A DNA stretch of 64,000 nt from Saprolegnia diclina VS20. Its lineage: Eukaryota; Oomycota; Saprolegniomycetes; Saprolegniales; Saprolegniaceae. A program made the position numbers and the translations under genes. Numbering within the stretch: the first letter of the stretch is position 1; each line of letters begins with the position of its first letter. Shown piece after piece: positions 55,414 through 64,000 of the stretch. The stretch lies in NCBI RefSeq assembly GCF_000281045.1, contig NW_008246070.1, forward strand, positions 799,777-863,776. Direction: 5' to 3'. The notes beneath the pieces are model-generated. The model made no database searches, was not told where the DNA came from, and saw only the letters and a list, made by a program, of their open reading frames with translations.

Positions 55414-58400
55414 CTACTTCTTCAACTGCTTGACAATCTTCTGCCGGCGGCCCGACGAGAGCTTGGGGGCCTGGAGGAACGGCGTGTGCAGCTGGTTGCC
55501 ACCGGCGTCGTCGTGGCTCGACTCGCCGTACGACTGGAGCGCCGACGGCTGGCGCACGAGCAGCTTCTCGTTGGTCGGCTGCGGCCGCGGCGCGTCGTGC
55601 TGGACCGGCGCCTGCTGGTACGACTGCTGCGGCGGTTGCTGGTACGACTGTTGCGGCGGTTGCTGGTACGACTGCGGTTGCTGGTACGACCGCTGTGATT
55701 CGTACTGCGGCGGCGCTTGCTGGTACGACCGCGACGCTTCCTGTGGCGGCGGCGACGACGTCTTTTGCGTCTGGAAGCGCAACACAATCGGCTTGGGGAG
55801 CGTCTTGAGCTGGTCCATAATGTCATTGAACGTGCACTTGCTCGTGTGGCAGCTGTGGCCGTTGATCGCGCGCAGCTGGTCGCCCGCGACGCTCGGCGGG
55901 AGGTGCGCGGCGCAGCCGACGCCCGTGACACGCGTAATGTACGGGTACTCGCTCTTGTCGTCCGCGCCGTGGAGCGAGAGGCCGAGCGAGCCCTCGGCCC
56001 AGTTGAGGTCGTAGTACTGACGGCTCGACGACGAGCCCGACGCACCGCGCGGAAGCGAGGCTGGCGGCTGCATGCTCGGTGTCGGCGCACTCGTCGTCGT
56101 TTGCACGGGCATCGACGCGCTCGGCGCCGCGCGGAGCGTGTTGACACCGCCGCTGTTGCTCGACGAGCTCGACCGGTGGATGTTGTCGGCCTTAAAGTGC
56201 AGCGTCACGGGCCGCGGCACCTTCTTGAGGTACGCGACAATGCGCGTGTACTCCATCTGGCGCACGTCGATCGTGTTGATATGCGTCATCTCGTCGCCAA
56301 TGCAGTCGTCCGTGAGGTGCCCCGCGGCGCCGGTGCCGTTGGTGCGCTTGATGTACGCGCCGGTTTCGTGCGGAATTGCATCGATCGTCAAGCCGAGCGG
56401 GCCGTCCGGGCCCCACACGATCGTGTACGTCCCCGCGTCCGCCGGTTGCGGCACATCAATGTCCACTTCGACCTCGGCTTTGGGCTTCTTGACCGGCTCC
56501 GGGGCCGGCTTGGACTTGGGCTTGCGCTCGACGACGACGTCGGGCGCCGGCACCGGCAATGGCAGCAGCATCGAGCCGTTGGCCGTGCCTTGGGCCGATG
56601 TGAACTGCATAAAGATGGGCTTGGGCAGCGTCTTGAGGAGGTCCACAATGTCTTCGAACGTCAGGACTGTCGTCGACTTGCCCTGGACGCTCGTGAGGTA
56701 GTCGCCCACCTGCGCGTACTCGACGCCCGGCGACGTGCCCTTGCCCGTGACCCGCTTGATGACGGGCAGGTCGCCGGGCTGGAGGCCCGGAATGATCGTG
56801 AGGCCGAGCGGGCCTTCGCGCCAGTCGACTTGGTACGTCGTGCCAGGCGCCAGGCCGCGCGAGCTCACGGGCACTTCGGGTTGCTTGGCCTTGGCGGGCG
56901 GCGCGTCGCCCTTGGGCCGCGTGGGGACACCGCCGACACCGCGGAACGTGAGCTTTGCGGGCAGCTGGACCTTCTTGAGCACCGACATGGTGAGCGCGCA
57001 CCCGAGCGAGACTGTGTCGATGTTGTTGATGGCGCAGAGCACGTCGCCGATCGCAATGTTTTCCTTGACCGCGACCGAGCCGGGCTTCTTGGTGAGGCGA
57101 TGGACAATCGGCAGTGCCTCGGGCGACCCGTCGTCCTTGAGCGTCAGCCCCAAGGGCCCGTTGCCCCAGCGCACCGTGTACTCGCGGATCGCTCGGTTGT
57201 CCGGGTCGGCGCTGCCAAACTTCATGATGAGCGGGTTGCCGTTCTCGGACAAAATCTCTTCCATCTCGGCCTCCGACATGGCGACGCCCGTGAGGAGCTG
57301 GCCGTTCACCGACAAAAGCACGTCGCCAAGGATGATGTGCGAAAATGACTCGTCGGCGTCGACCTCGGCCAGCTGGTTCCATGTGCCGTCTGGGCCGGCG
57401 CAGAAGCGCATTTGCGGACGAAAGTCAAGCTTCCAGACCACAATCTTGAGCGAGAGAAACGCAGCGCACTTGTTGTTCCACGTTGGCGGCGTCGCAGGGT
57501 CGGCAGCAGCGACGGGGACGACCGCGGTCGTCGGCTGTACCGGGTCGACGTCGATGCTGCGCTGTGATCGCATAGGCTTGTCTGGCGACGACCGCGACGA
57601 GGACCCCTTGTCTCGCGATGAGCCACTGCTCTCTTGGCGCGCCATGGGGGCTGGCGGTGCCCGCTTCCCGGGGTCTTCTTCGACGACGGCCGAGAGGCTT
57701 CGACTGAGCGATCCTTGCGAGATGCTGTTTTTTCGGGACCGGCTGCTGGAGCTGCCCGTGAAGAGATGGCCCATTTCCTTCTGGAGTCGAATCTTGACCT
57801 CCATCGCGATCCGGTTCATGTCGGCGTCGGTCCACGAGGCGTTCGAGAGCACCATCTGCGACTCGATGGCTTGGGCAATGCGGTTCTCCTCTTGCTTCTT
57901 CAGTCGACGCATGATCTTTTCTTCGATGCGGCGCTCAATGTCCGAGTCGACTCGAAGGCGCTTGTCGCTGCCGCCCTTCTTGCCACCGCCGCCGCCACCG
58001 CCGCCGGCACTGCTGCTGCTCGATTGTTGTTTGCTGAGCGTCTTGCCATTTTTGCCACCACCACGCGCAGGCTGCGGCGGTTCGTCTTCTTCGCTCGACT
58101 CGTCTGAGGAGTCGTAGTACGACTCGTCACTGGAGCTGCCGTCCGCTACAGTGTAAATGAGTCTTGTGGCCCACCGCGCGCAGGGTACGTACATTCGTCG
58201 TCGTTAAACTTGGAGCAGCGCAGGTTTCTGCACCGCAGGCGATGTGAGGAAGCATGGTATGTCATGCACTCCTACGTGCCATGAGGCCAAGCGTCCATCG
58301 CCGCTGCCACGTACCCGGGAGCAATAGTACACTTCTCCGCAGCCGCTCGAGCACGGGATCGTCGCGCCCGGCGCGCCGCAGTTGCCGCACGGCTCGCTGG

Positions 58401-58467
58401 CCTGCAGCGCCTTGAGCAGCATGTCGTCGTCGTCGTCGTCGTAGTTGGCTCCACCATAGCGTGACAT
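55414..58467 (-). CDS. Multi-PDZ-like scaffold protein with N-terminal MYND-like finger
   Basis: The main exon (58185 to 55414, about 920 codons) holds an acidic/Ser-rich and Gly-rich N-terminal part, a coiled-coil (IERRIEEKIMRRLKKQEENR), then five similar PDZ-like units, each with a G-P-L-G-L-T/S type carboxylate loop (GNGPLGLTLKDD, REGPLGLTIIPG, PDGPLGLTIDAI, AEGSLGLSLHGA, plus a more divergent first unit). Between them are Pro-rich linkers and, near the C terminus, a Gln/Tyr/Pro repeat (SYQQPPQQ units). It ends RRQKIVKQLKK. Upstream, an exon starting at 58467 (MSRYGGANYDDDDDD) encodes a MYND-like CxxC finger (CGNCGAPGATIPCSSGCGEV) and likely joins via a short exon SKFNDDE; I could not fit the first junction in phase, so this N terminus is tentative. 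Confidence 0.68.
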
Positions 58468-58545
58468 GATCAGCCTCTTCCTCGCCCGTGGCCGTCTCCG
58501 GGCTGTTTCCCCAAGAAAGAAAATATATCTCTACAAATGTATTCA

Positions 58546-58596
58546 CCAATGACGACAGGGCCGACGCCGCTGATTGGCTTAAAGTCCTGCGCCAAT
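58546..58596. promoter_or_regulatory. CCAAT-box cluster upstream of the PDZ gene
   Basis: Three CCAAT/ATTGG elements in 51 bp, 80-130 bp upstream of the ATG at 58467. The same arrangement recurs upstream of the sugar transporter, PEX16 and the pseudokinase. Confidence 0.4.
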
Positions 58597-59781
58597 CGCA
58601 GTCGTCCAGGCATTAGTTTCGGAGCGTGTTGCGCGGCGTTAGTCTCCCCTCCTTCGCCTTTGCTCGACTATAGAGCATACAACCGCGCAGTGTAACGGTT
58701 CAGTGCATATTGGTAATGCTTTTGGGAAACTAACCCACCTCCACCTCAATACGATCCAAATCCATTGTTGCCTATTTGACTTGCGTCAGGGACCGCACGA
58801 GGTGTATTTTTTTTCGCGCGCAGCGAATAGACCTGCGCGAAGGCTGATCGCAGTGTATTTTTAAACCACGTGAGAAACGACAGTGAGTAATGCGGGAAAT
58901 TGCGCTCGTCGACACAGCGAAGCCGCCATCTTCCCACTTTTGGCTGCGACGCCGCCGGCGAGGAGCCAGCGTTACGCCCGTTCGACACCACATATCTATC
59001 GCTCCAAGCAGAGTGGCGCCATGCAAAAGAAGGCTCCTCGTCGCGACCACGACTCGCCAAAGCGAATAAGCTATAAGAACGCGACACACGTATTCGCAGC
59101 GATACGAATGTAGGACATGTATGAGCGAGCCAAACATCCAGCGGATTATGCAAGGCGATCGAAGATGCGACACTGACAATCGGCAGTCTTGAACTGAATT
59201 GCCGCAGTCTGTGCCAAGTTGCGCGTCAGAGGGTGCGGATCGAGATGAGCCACCCATCCTCGTTCAGCACTGCCAGCAGGCCGCGCACGGCCAATGAGCA
59301 ACATTGCAGGCGGAAGGCGACCGCTGGCGAGATGATTTACGCCCAGGCACGACGCTGGTCGGCGATCCCATGCGATGTGCGAGGTGGCGCAAGCGGGACA
59401 AGCGCCGCGCAGGGTACACAGCTCGCAGGTACACGGCCTTGGCGCTAGTTGAGCACGAACAATGGCCGTTGGAGCCAAAACGCTGGCTCGAATGCGCAGT
59501 GACGATCTAGCACCGCAAGCGCCCACCGCAATTCTAGCCCACTGCATTGGAACGTGTCACGGGCAGCTGGCAGCCTCGAGACAGCGTCCACCAATCTGCT
59601 CGGACGATTCTATCGCTGCTCCTCGTCACAACCCTCGGCACGCCAGAGATGTGCTTGGCTGTGGTTTCCACCGTCATCCTTCTGGTACGCGGCGCGTTCT
59701 AGAACTTCTCCGATGCCAATCACATTCTGGAATGTGGAATCAACGTCTGCACACACTATTTGTACCGCATCCGAATGTGTC

Positions 59782-59803
59782 ATCCGGATGTTCCCGTATC
59801 CGG
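59782..59803. promoter_or_regulatory. TCCGGATA-type motif pair upstream of the HORMA gene
   Basis: ATCCGGAT at 59782-59789 and TATCCGG at 59797-59803, 18-39 nt upstream of the ATG at 59821. Confidence 0.4.
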
Positions 59804-59820
59804 CACAATATCCTGCGACG

Positions 59821-60860
59821 ATGACCGAGGCGCTTGCCGGCGTCCGCGCTGTCCTGAGCTGTGTCATCGCCCATCAAGACGCCACGTCATTCCCTGCTGC
59901 GTGCTTTGAAGAGCGCCATTCAGGTATGCGCTGGGGCTCCGAAGTGGAAGCTCTCACGATCGCCAAGATGGCTACGCCATGCGAGTACTCCATGGCGCGG
60001 GTCCAGATTCGCCGGCGGCGCATCGATTGCACAACGTACCTCGCCGCTTGAAGACACTGTGCATGACGAAGCTGCGCATAGCTCATCGAGTTTGGCGTCT
60101 CGGAATGCCTCGAGCGGCAGTGCCTGGATGCGCTGACGTTCACGATGTACGACGCCGCGAGAGGCAGCCTGCGGCGGCTTGTGCTCCGTTTTACCTACAC
60201 CGCGAGTGGTGGGTTGTCGCCAACGCCGCTTGTACGGTCATGGCCTTCGTAGGCATGTCGGCTTCGCCACTCGCGCCGATACTCAAGCAGTGCGCGCTGC
60301 TGCTAGAAACGGTGCGACTGCCACGAGATTCGCATCTCATTGCGAGTAGCTTCCACGAAACCCAGCCCCTTCCTTTCTCCAGCTCACGCTGCGTCCCGGT
60401 ACATGCATCGATCCCACTGCACCTAGTAAAGAAAACGTCCACGGACGCCATAGAGCGGCTTCCCTACCCAAGTTGGAAGCCTGCGTACTATGTGCCGCCG
60501 TCGGCGCTGCCATCAGACGCCCCATCGCTCGTCAACTTGCCGTTCGGGACGCTGCAGACATTGGACGGGGTGCGCATGCAGTGCCTGCTCCAAGCAACCA
60601 CCACTGCTTCGCCCGCGACCGTGCCTGCCTTTGACGCGTACTTCGACCTCCCGGCTACTCCATGCAGGGCAGAGGCATCGACGGCGAGACCCTTCCTCGT
60701 CATCCAAAGTGGCGACGACGCCCTTTGCTTGGCGGCACCCAAGTCTGTCCGGCCCACGTCGTCGTGCGTCGCGCAGCCTTTGCATCAGCGAGCGGTCACG
60801 AGCAAGCCATTGGCAGCCGAAGCCGCCGAAAGTATCCTGCAGAGATTGCCACTTGGGTAG
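59821..60860 (+). CDS. HORMA-domain protein, Hop1/HORMAD-like
   Basis: Hidden by splicing: no single frame shows the domain. Joined exons read MTEALAGVRAVLSCVIAHQD, FPAACFEERHSGMRWG, (intron about 60000-60079) LIEFGVSECLERQCLDALTF, GSLRRLVLRFTYTASGGLSP, (intron about 60256-60300) CALLLET, (intron about 60319-60354) LPRNPAPSFLQLTLRP, (intron about 60400-60451) ERLPYPSWKPAYYVPPSALP, SLVNLPFGTLQTLDGVRMQ. This follows the meiotic HORMA fold in order: FEER/YGER motif, IxxGVxxxLxRxxLxxLTF, LLETLPxxP-FLxLxL, the TPxDYxPP-like closure segment and the safety-belt strand. The tail (about 90 residues) is Ala/Ser/Pro-rich and ends ESILQRLPLG. Likely acts on meiotic chromosome axes (homologue pairing, checkpoint); REV7 or other HORMA families are less likely. 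Exact intron borders are hand-fitted. Confidence 0.6.
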
Positions 60861-61548
60861 CGCCGGGGATGCGCAGGGTTCCTTCGTTAAGGAAGCGACA
60901 AGCACCTAATGCAGTCATCGATATGAACCAGGGTGGGAAGCAGAGCCAAGGAGCTTGGCGGGCGCAAGCGACATGCCCATCCAACGCTGGCAAAGACCAG
61001 ACGAAGATTCGCATTCCGTGATTGGCTGCTGCCTGCGACAAGATCTTCAACGTCGGCGGTGTTTTAAACACAGGGCAAGGATACCAACACGCCCCTTACG
61101 ACTGATACCCGTGTCTTTGGCCGCTCACGGTTCTTGCTGCGCGATGGCGCAAGCACTCTGCGTTATCCCAGCTACTCGATGGAGCCATGACGTTGCAGCC
61201 TGCGTAGATCCAGGGACGCTTCCGTGGCGATGGCATCGAACCGCCTACTTCAAACCGGGTCGGCACTTTTACCGAGAGCTTTGGTTCGGATCGTCAAGCG
61301 TATCGGTCCTTCTTGCCTTGGCGATGACGTGTCGCAGTGTGGATTGCCCGTCGTTCGGGGTCGGGCCAGGCAATAATTCCGTGGGGTCGGGTGACGCGGC
61401 GCCCGGTGTCAGCGCGACGTAAAGTTGGGTGCGCGCAGTGTGTTTAAAACGCGTCACCAAGCTCGTCACGCCAACACAGAAACACGCGTCCGGCCGACCA
61501 AGAACCAAGATCGCACGGGACACACAACCTAATTCACCTCATTCGAGC
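60861..61548. other. Intergenic region upstream of glutamate decarboxylase
   Basis: 690 bp without a supportable gene; the frame 60955-61422 has no motif and poor composition. An ATTGG box is present at 61021-61025. Confidence 0.4.
61538..61545 (+). promoter_or_regulatory. Initiator-like element of the GAD gene
   Basis: CTCATTCG matches seven of eight positions of the oomycete INR consensus YTCANTYY, immediately before the ATG at 61549. The 5' leader would be only a few nucleotides if used as +1, so transcription may begin slightly upstream. Confidence 0.3.
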
Positions 61549-63056
61549 ATGATCCAAGACCACAACGAAGCCGACTGCCCCGTGTACGCGCACCCGGCCT
61601 GCGCCCGCGACTGCCCCACCGACACCTTTCCCGAAGAGGCCATGCCGGCCAACGTGGCGTACCAGCTCATCTTCGACGAGCTTGCGCTCGACGGCAACCC
61701 GAGCATGAACGTACGTCCACCTATGGATCGATCGAGGCTCATGCACGCTGGTAGTTGGCGTCGTTTGTGACGACGTACATGGAGCCCGAGGCCGAGCAGC
61801 TCATGCTCGCGGGGCTCAAGAAGAATTACATTGACATGGACCAGTACCCGCAGACGGCCGAGATCCACAACCGGTGCGTGGCCATTCTCTCCAATCTCTT
61901 CAACGCGCCTGGTGTGCCCACGGGCACGGGCTGCGTCGGCTCCTCCGAGGCCATCATGCTCGCGGGTCTCGCGATGAAGCGCAAGTGGCGCGACCGCCGC
62001 CTCGCCGCGGGCCTCCCCGCCGACAAGCCCAACATGGTCTTTGGCTCCAACGTCCAAGTGTGCTGGCACAAGATGTGCAAGTACTTTGAGATCGAGCCGC
62101 GCGAAGCCGACGTCTCGCCGGACGAGCTCGTCTTGACGGCCGAGCGCGCGCGCGGGCTCATTGACGAAAACACGATTGGTATCTGCGCGATCCTCGGGAG
62201 CACGTTCAACGGCGAATTCGAGAACGTCCAGGCCATCCACACGATGGCCGAGCAGCTCAACGAGCTCCACGGCTGGGAGCTCGGTATCCACGTCGACGCG
62301 GCGTCCGGCGGGTTCATTGCGCCCTTCTTGCACCCCGAGCTCGTCTGGGACTTTCGCCTGCCGCTCGTCAAGTCGATCAACGTCAGCGGGCACAAGTTTG
62401 GCCTCGTGTACGCCGGTATGGGCTGGGCGCTGTGGCGCGAGCCCGAGGACCTCCCGGACGACTTGGTCTTCCACGTCAACTACCTCGGCGGCGACCAAGC
62501 GTCGTTTACGCTCAACTTTTCAAAGGGCGCGAGCAACGTCATTGCGCAGTACTACAACATTGTGCGTCTCGGGCGCGACGGGTACCGCGAGATTTTGCTC
62601 CGGACCATGCACAACGCCGAGTACCTCCGCGAGCGCCTCGTGGCGACCGGGCACTTTGCCATCGTCGACAAGGCGCACATGCCGCTCGTGGCGTTCTGCC
62701 TCAACGAAGAAGAGGGCAAGAAGCCGTTCTCGTGCTTTGACATCCAGGACAAGCTCCGGTCGCGCGGCTGGATCGTGCCCGCGTACACGTGCTCGAAGGG
62801 CGCCGAGTCGCTCGTCATCATGCGCGTCGTCGTCAAGCAGAACTTTACCAAGTCGATGGCCGACATGCTCGTCAAGGACATTGTGAAAGCGATCGAGTTT
62901 CTCGAGGCCCACTCGCAGCTGGTCGAGGTCGCCAAGCAGGCCGCGACGTCCGACGACGAGGGCGAGGTCAAGATCAGCATTGACGCGTTCGTCTTTGCGC
63001 TCGGCCACACCCTCGAGCACCGCAAGTCGGGCGTCCAGACCCAAGGCGTGTGCTAA
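61549..63056 (+). CDS. gad: Glutamate decarboxylase (PLP-dependent, group II)
   Basis: Two exons with one intron (61711-61756); about 485 residues, normal length for the bacterial/plant-type family. Start MIQDHNEADCPVYAHPACAR. Motifs: ASFVTTYMEPEAEQLM, NYIDMDQYPQTAEIHNRC, the substrate and PLP phosphate region GTGCVGSSEAIMLAGLAMKR, HVDAASGGFIAPF (Asp that pairs with the PLP ring N) and the Schiff-base lysine in SINVSGHKFGLVYAG. It converts glutamate to GABA and CO2, taking up a proton, and may serve acid stress or the GABA shunt. The C terminus (DAFVFALGHTLEHRKSGVQT) is somewhat like the bacterial GadB autoinhibitory end with its final His; no plant calmodulin-binding tail is evident. Position of the first exon is supported by frame and an initiator element. 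Confidence 0.93.
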
Positions 63057-63340
63057 GACGCTCTTCGATGCCTAGGTCTGGGAAGGTGAAGACGAGTAGT
63101 TGCGTTTTGAGAAAATATACGTCTGTGTACACAACTGACATTGGCGCGTGGCTCAGCAGTGGAGACGAATGTACTAGTCCAAGATGCAACTTTGGGCTCG
63201 TATCGACAGGGAAAAGCTTAAGGACACGAGATACGTTTTGCTGCATGTGAGAATGCTCCTGGTGGCGCTTGTAGAGACCGAAGCGTTGAAGAGCCCGCCA
63301 ACGATTTGTTGAATTTGCCTCCTGACGAGCAAAGGTGGAG

Positions 63341-64000
63341 TCATATTGTACTAGGAGAGGACCTCCAGAAGAGGCAGTTGGAGCCGCAGCATATCCGAAT
63401 CGAGTGTGAGTAGAATGTCGCACTCGTACTCCAGACTGCGAAACCAATTATGTCACGGCTGGGATGCTCAAGTGTCCAACAAAGAACGACAAAGAGAAAA
63501 TGCACTCGACTTGGTGTGCTTGGACAATCCCAAAGGGCCCGGCAGTGGCCGGCAACGTCTTGCTCTGCATGTTGTGCGAGAGGTTGAACATCGCCTTGGA
63601 GCCGCAAAGCCATGGTCAATGCGGCCTTGGTTCTCGTGTTCATTGTAGCGGCGATGCGCTGGATGCTGCGCTTGTGTGCGGCGGCCCAGTCGGTGAGGTG
63701 CTCAAAGTTGAAGAGCATGTTGCGTCCGAACGTGGCGGCGCTGAGCGTGAACGTCTTGGTGCTCTGGAACGAGGCCCGAGTGGCGAAGCCGACTGCAGAG
63801 CAAAAGTCCTCAACCGACTCGATGCCCGACGCGCGCATCTTGTCGCCGACGACGAGGCGAATGCGCTCGATGGCGAGGCTGGCGGTCGGGTTCTTGCATG
63901 TGATCAGCTTGGGCGCAGCTGGCGAGGAGCTTGGTGAACTCTTACTTGAACCGCCGCCTTCGGACGCAACATGCTCTTCAACTTTGAGCACCTCACCGAC
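63341..64000 (-). CDS. Partial gene of unknown function at the window edge
   Basis: Open to the right edge. The readable part (SPAAPKLITCKNPTASLAIE, RIRLVVGDKMRASGIESVED, FCSAVGFATRASFQSTKTFT, FGRNMLFNFEHLTDWAAAHK, RSIQRIAATMNTRTKAALTM) has the codon bias of a real exon, but I do not recognise it. The 3' end is unsure: reading on in frame runs to 63341, while a shifted frame after an unseen intron would end near 63449. The sequence at 63689-63730 is repeated exactly inverted at 63959-64000, so the most 5' part here may be antisense to a second copy of the exon and not genuine coding sequence. Confidence 0.4.
   Translation of the reverse strand, partial: VGEVLKVEEHVASEGGGSSKSSPSSSPAAPKLITCKNPTASLAIERIRLVVGDKMRASGIESVEDFCSAVGFATRASFQSTKTFTLSAATFGRNMLFNFEHLTDWAAAHKRSIQRIAATMNTRTKAALTMALRLQGDVQPLAQHAEQDVAGHCRALWDCPSTPSRVHFLFVVLCWTLEHPSRDIIGFAVWSTSATFYSHSIRICCGSNCLFWRSSPSTI
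63689..64000. repeat. Perfect 42-bp inverted repeat reaching the window edge
   Basis: 63689-63730 (beginning GTCGGTGAGGTGCTCAAAG) is the exact reverse complement of 63959-64000 (ending TTTGAGCACCTCACCGAC). Arms are 228 bp apart; the right arm is cut by the window end, so the full length is unknown. Confidence 0.8.

Larger units (their letters stand above)
58468..59820. other. Long intergenic region, no convincing gene
   Basis: 1.35 kb. The part near the PDZ gene carries CCAAT boxes at 58546-58550, 58573-58577 (as ATTGG) and 58592-58596. The rest shows only motif-free short frames (for example minus 58746-59257, plus 59462-59824). The last 45 bp before the HORMA gene hold TCCGGAT-type motifs. 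Confidence 0.4.

Noticed and set aside
55717-58117. Two overlapping plus-strand frames of 543 and 460 codons
   Set aside because: Both are antisense to the PDZ-repeat exon and show no recognisable motif.
60955-61422. 155-codon plus-strand frame upstream of glutamate decarboxylase
   Set aside because: No domain and low coding bias; reads as intergenic.

Overview
The window looks like nuclear DNA of an oomycete, most probably a Saprolegniales (Saprolegnia/Achlya type). Reasons: gene-dense, GC-rich coding sequence with very short GT-AG introns (about 40-70 nt); a flagellar dynein-regulatory-complex gene (DRC5/TCTE1), which fits a zoospore-forming organism; a TKL receptor-like kinase, an IRE-type AGC kinase, a glutamate decarboxylase, a protein-only RNase P and a Wntless-like/lipase fusion; and oomycete-type initiator elements just upstream of start codons. 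The assignment rests on gene content, not on a database search. No organellar, bacterial, tRNA, rRNA or CRISPR features were seen. All splice models below were built by eye from GT/AG sites, reading frame and family motifs.

Layout. 1-6.3 kb: 3' end of a gene ending in a PIP-box-like motif, a small acylated PH-like protein, a mucin-like secreted protein, an MFS sugar transporter and an LRR protein. 6.3-17.8 kb: one giant minus-strand HECT ubiquitin ligase of roughly 3,650 residues in about 13 exons (MIB/HERC2, two ZZ fingers, UBA-like, two RanBP2 fingers, HECT). 18.1-24.9 kb: an ABCC transporter with a degenerate first ATPase site, DRC5/TCTE1, and a protein with three WRKY/FAR1-like zinc motifs. 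25.2-26.6 and 38.4-39.6 kb: two inverted copies of a non-coding block, each holding a foldback element. Between them lie a coiled-coil protein, a RibD-type deaminase, an ankyrin protein, a Wntless-like/class 3 lipase fusion, a membrane-anchored USP, PEX16, a glycosyltransferase-like protein and tRNA endonuclease TSEN34.

39.7-49.4 kb: an IRE/MAST-type AGC kinase with an N-terminal PDZ-like region and zinc finger, a tandem pair of kelch-TM-RING-H2 genes, and a receptor-like pseudokinase. 50.9-64 kb: PRORP, a 12-repeat CX4CX9CX2H protein, a PQ-loop protein, a multi-PDZ protein, a HORMA-domain (Hop1/HORMAD-like) gene that only appears after splicing, glutamate decarboxylase, and a partial gene at the right edge.

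How the genes relate. There is no operon-like logic. Ubiquitin genes are prominent (HECT, two RING, one USP), and two tRNA maturation enzymes (TSEN34, PRORP) are present. The most unusual items are the two kelch-TM-RING proteins. They place on one chain the parts that animals split between attractin/MEGF8 and MGRN1/RNF157, and one copy carries a duplicated 84-nt cassette exon. Next is a TCCGGATA motif placed just upstream of four unrelated genes and also present in the foldback termini. The HECT catalytic cysteine codon is split by an intron.
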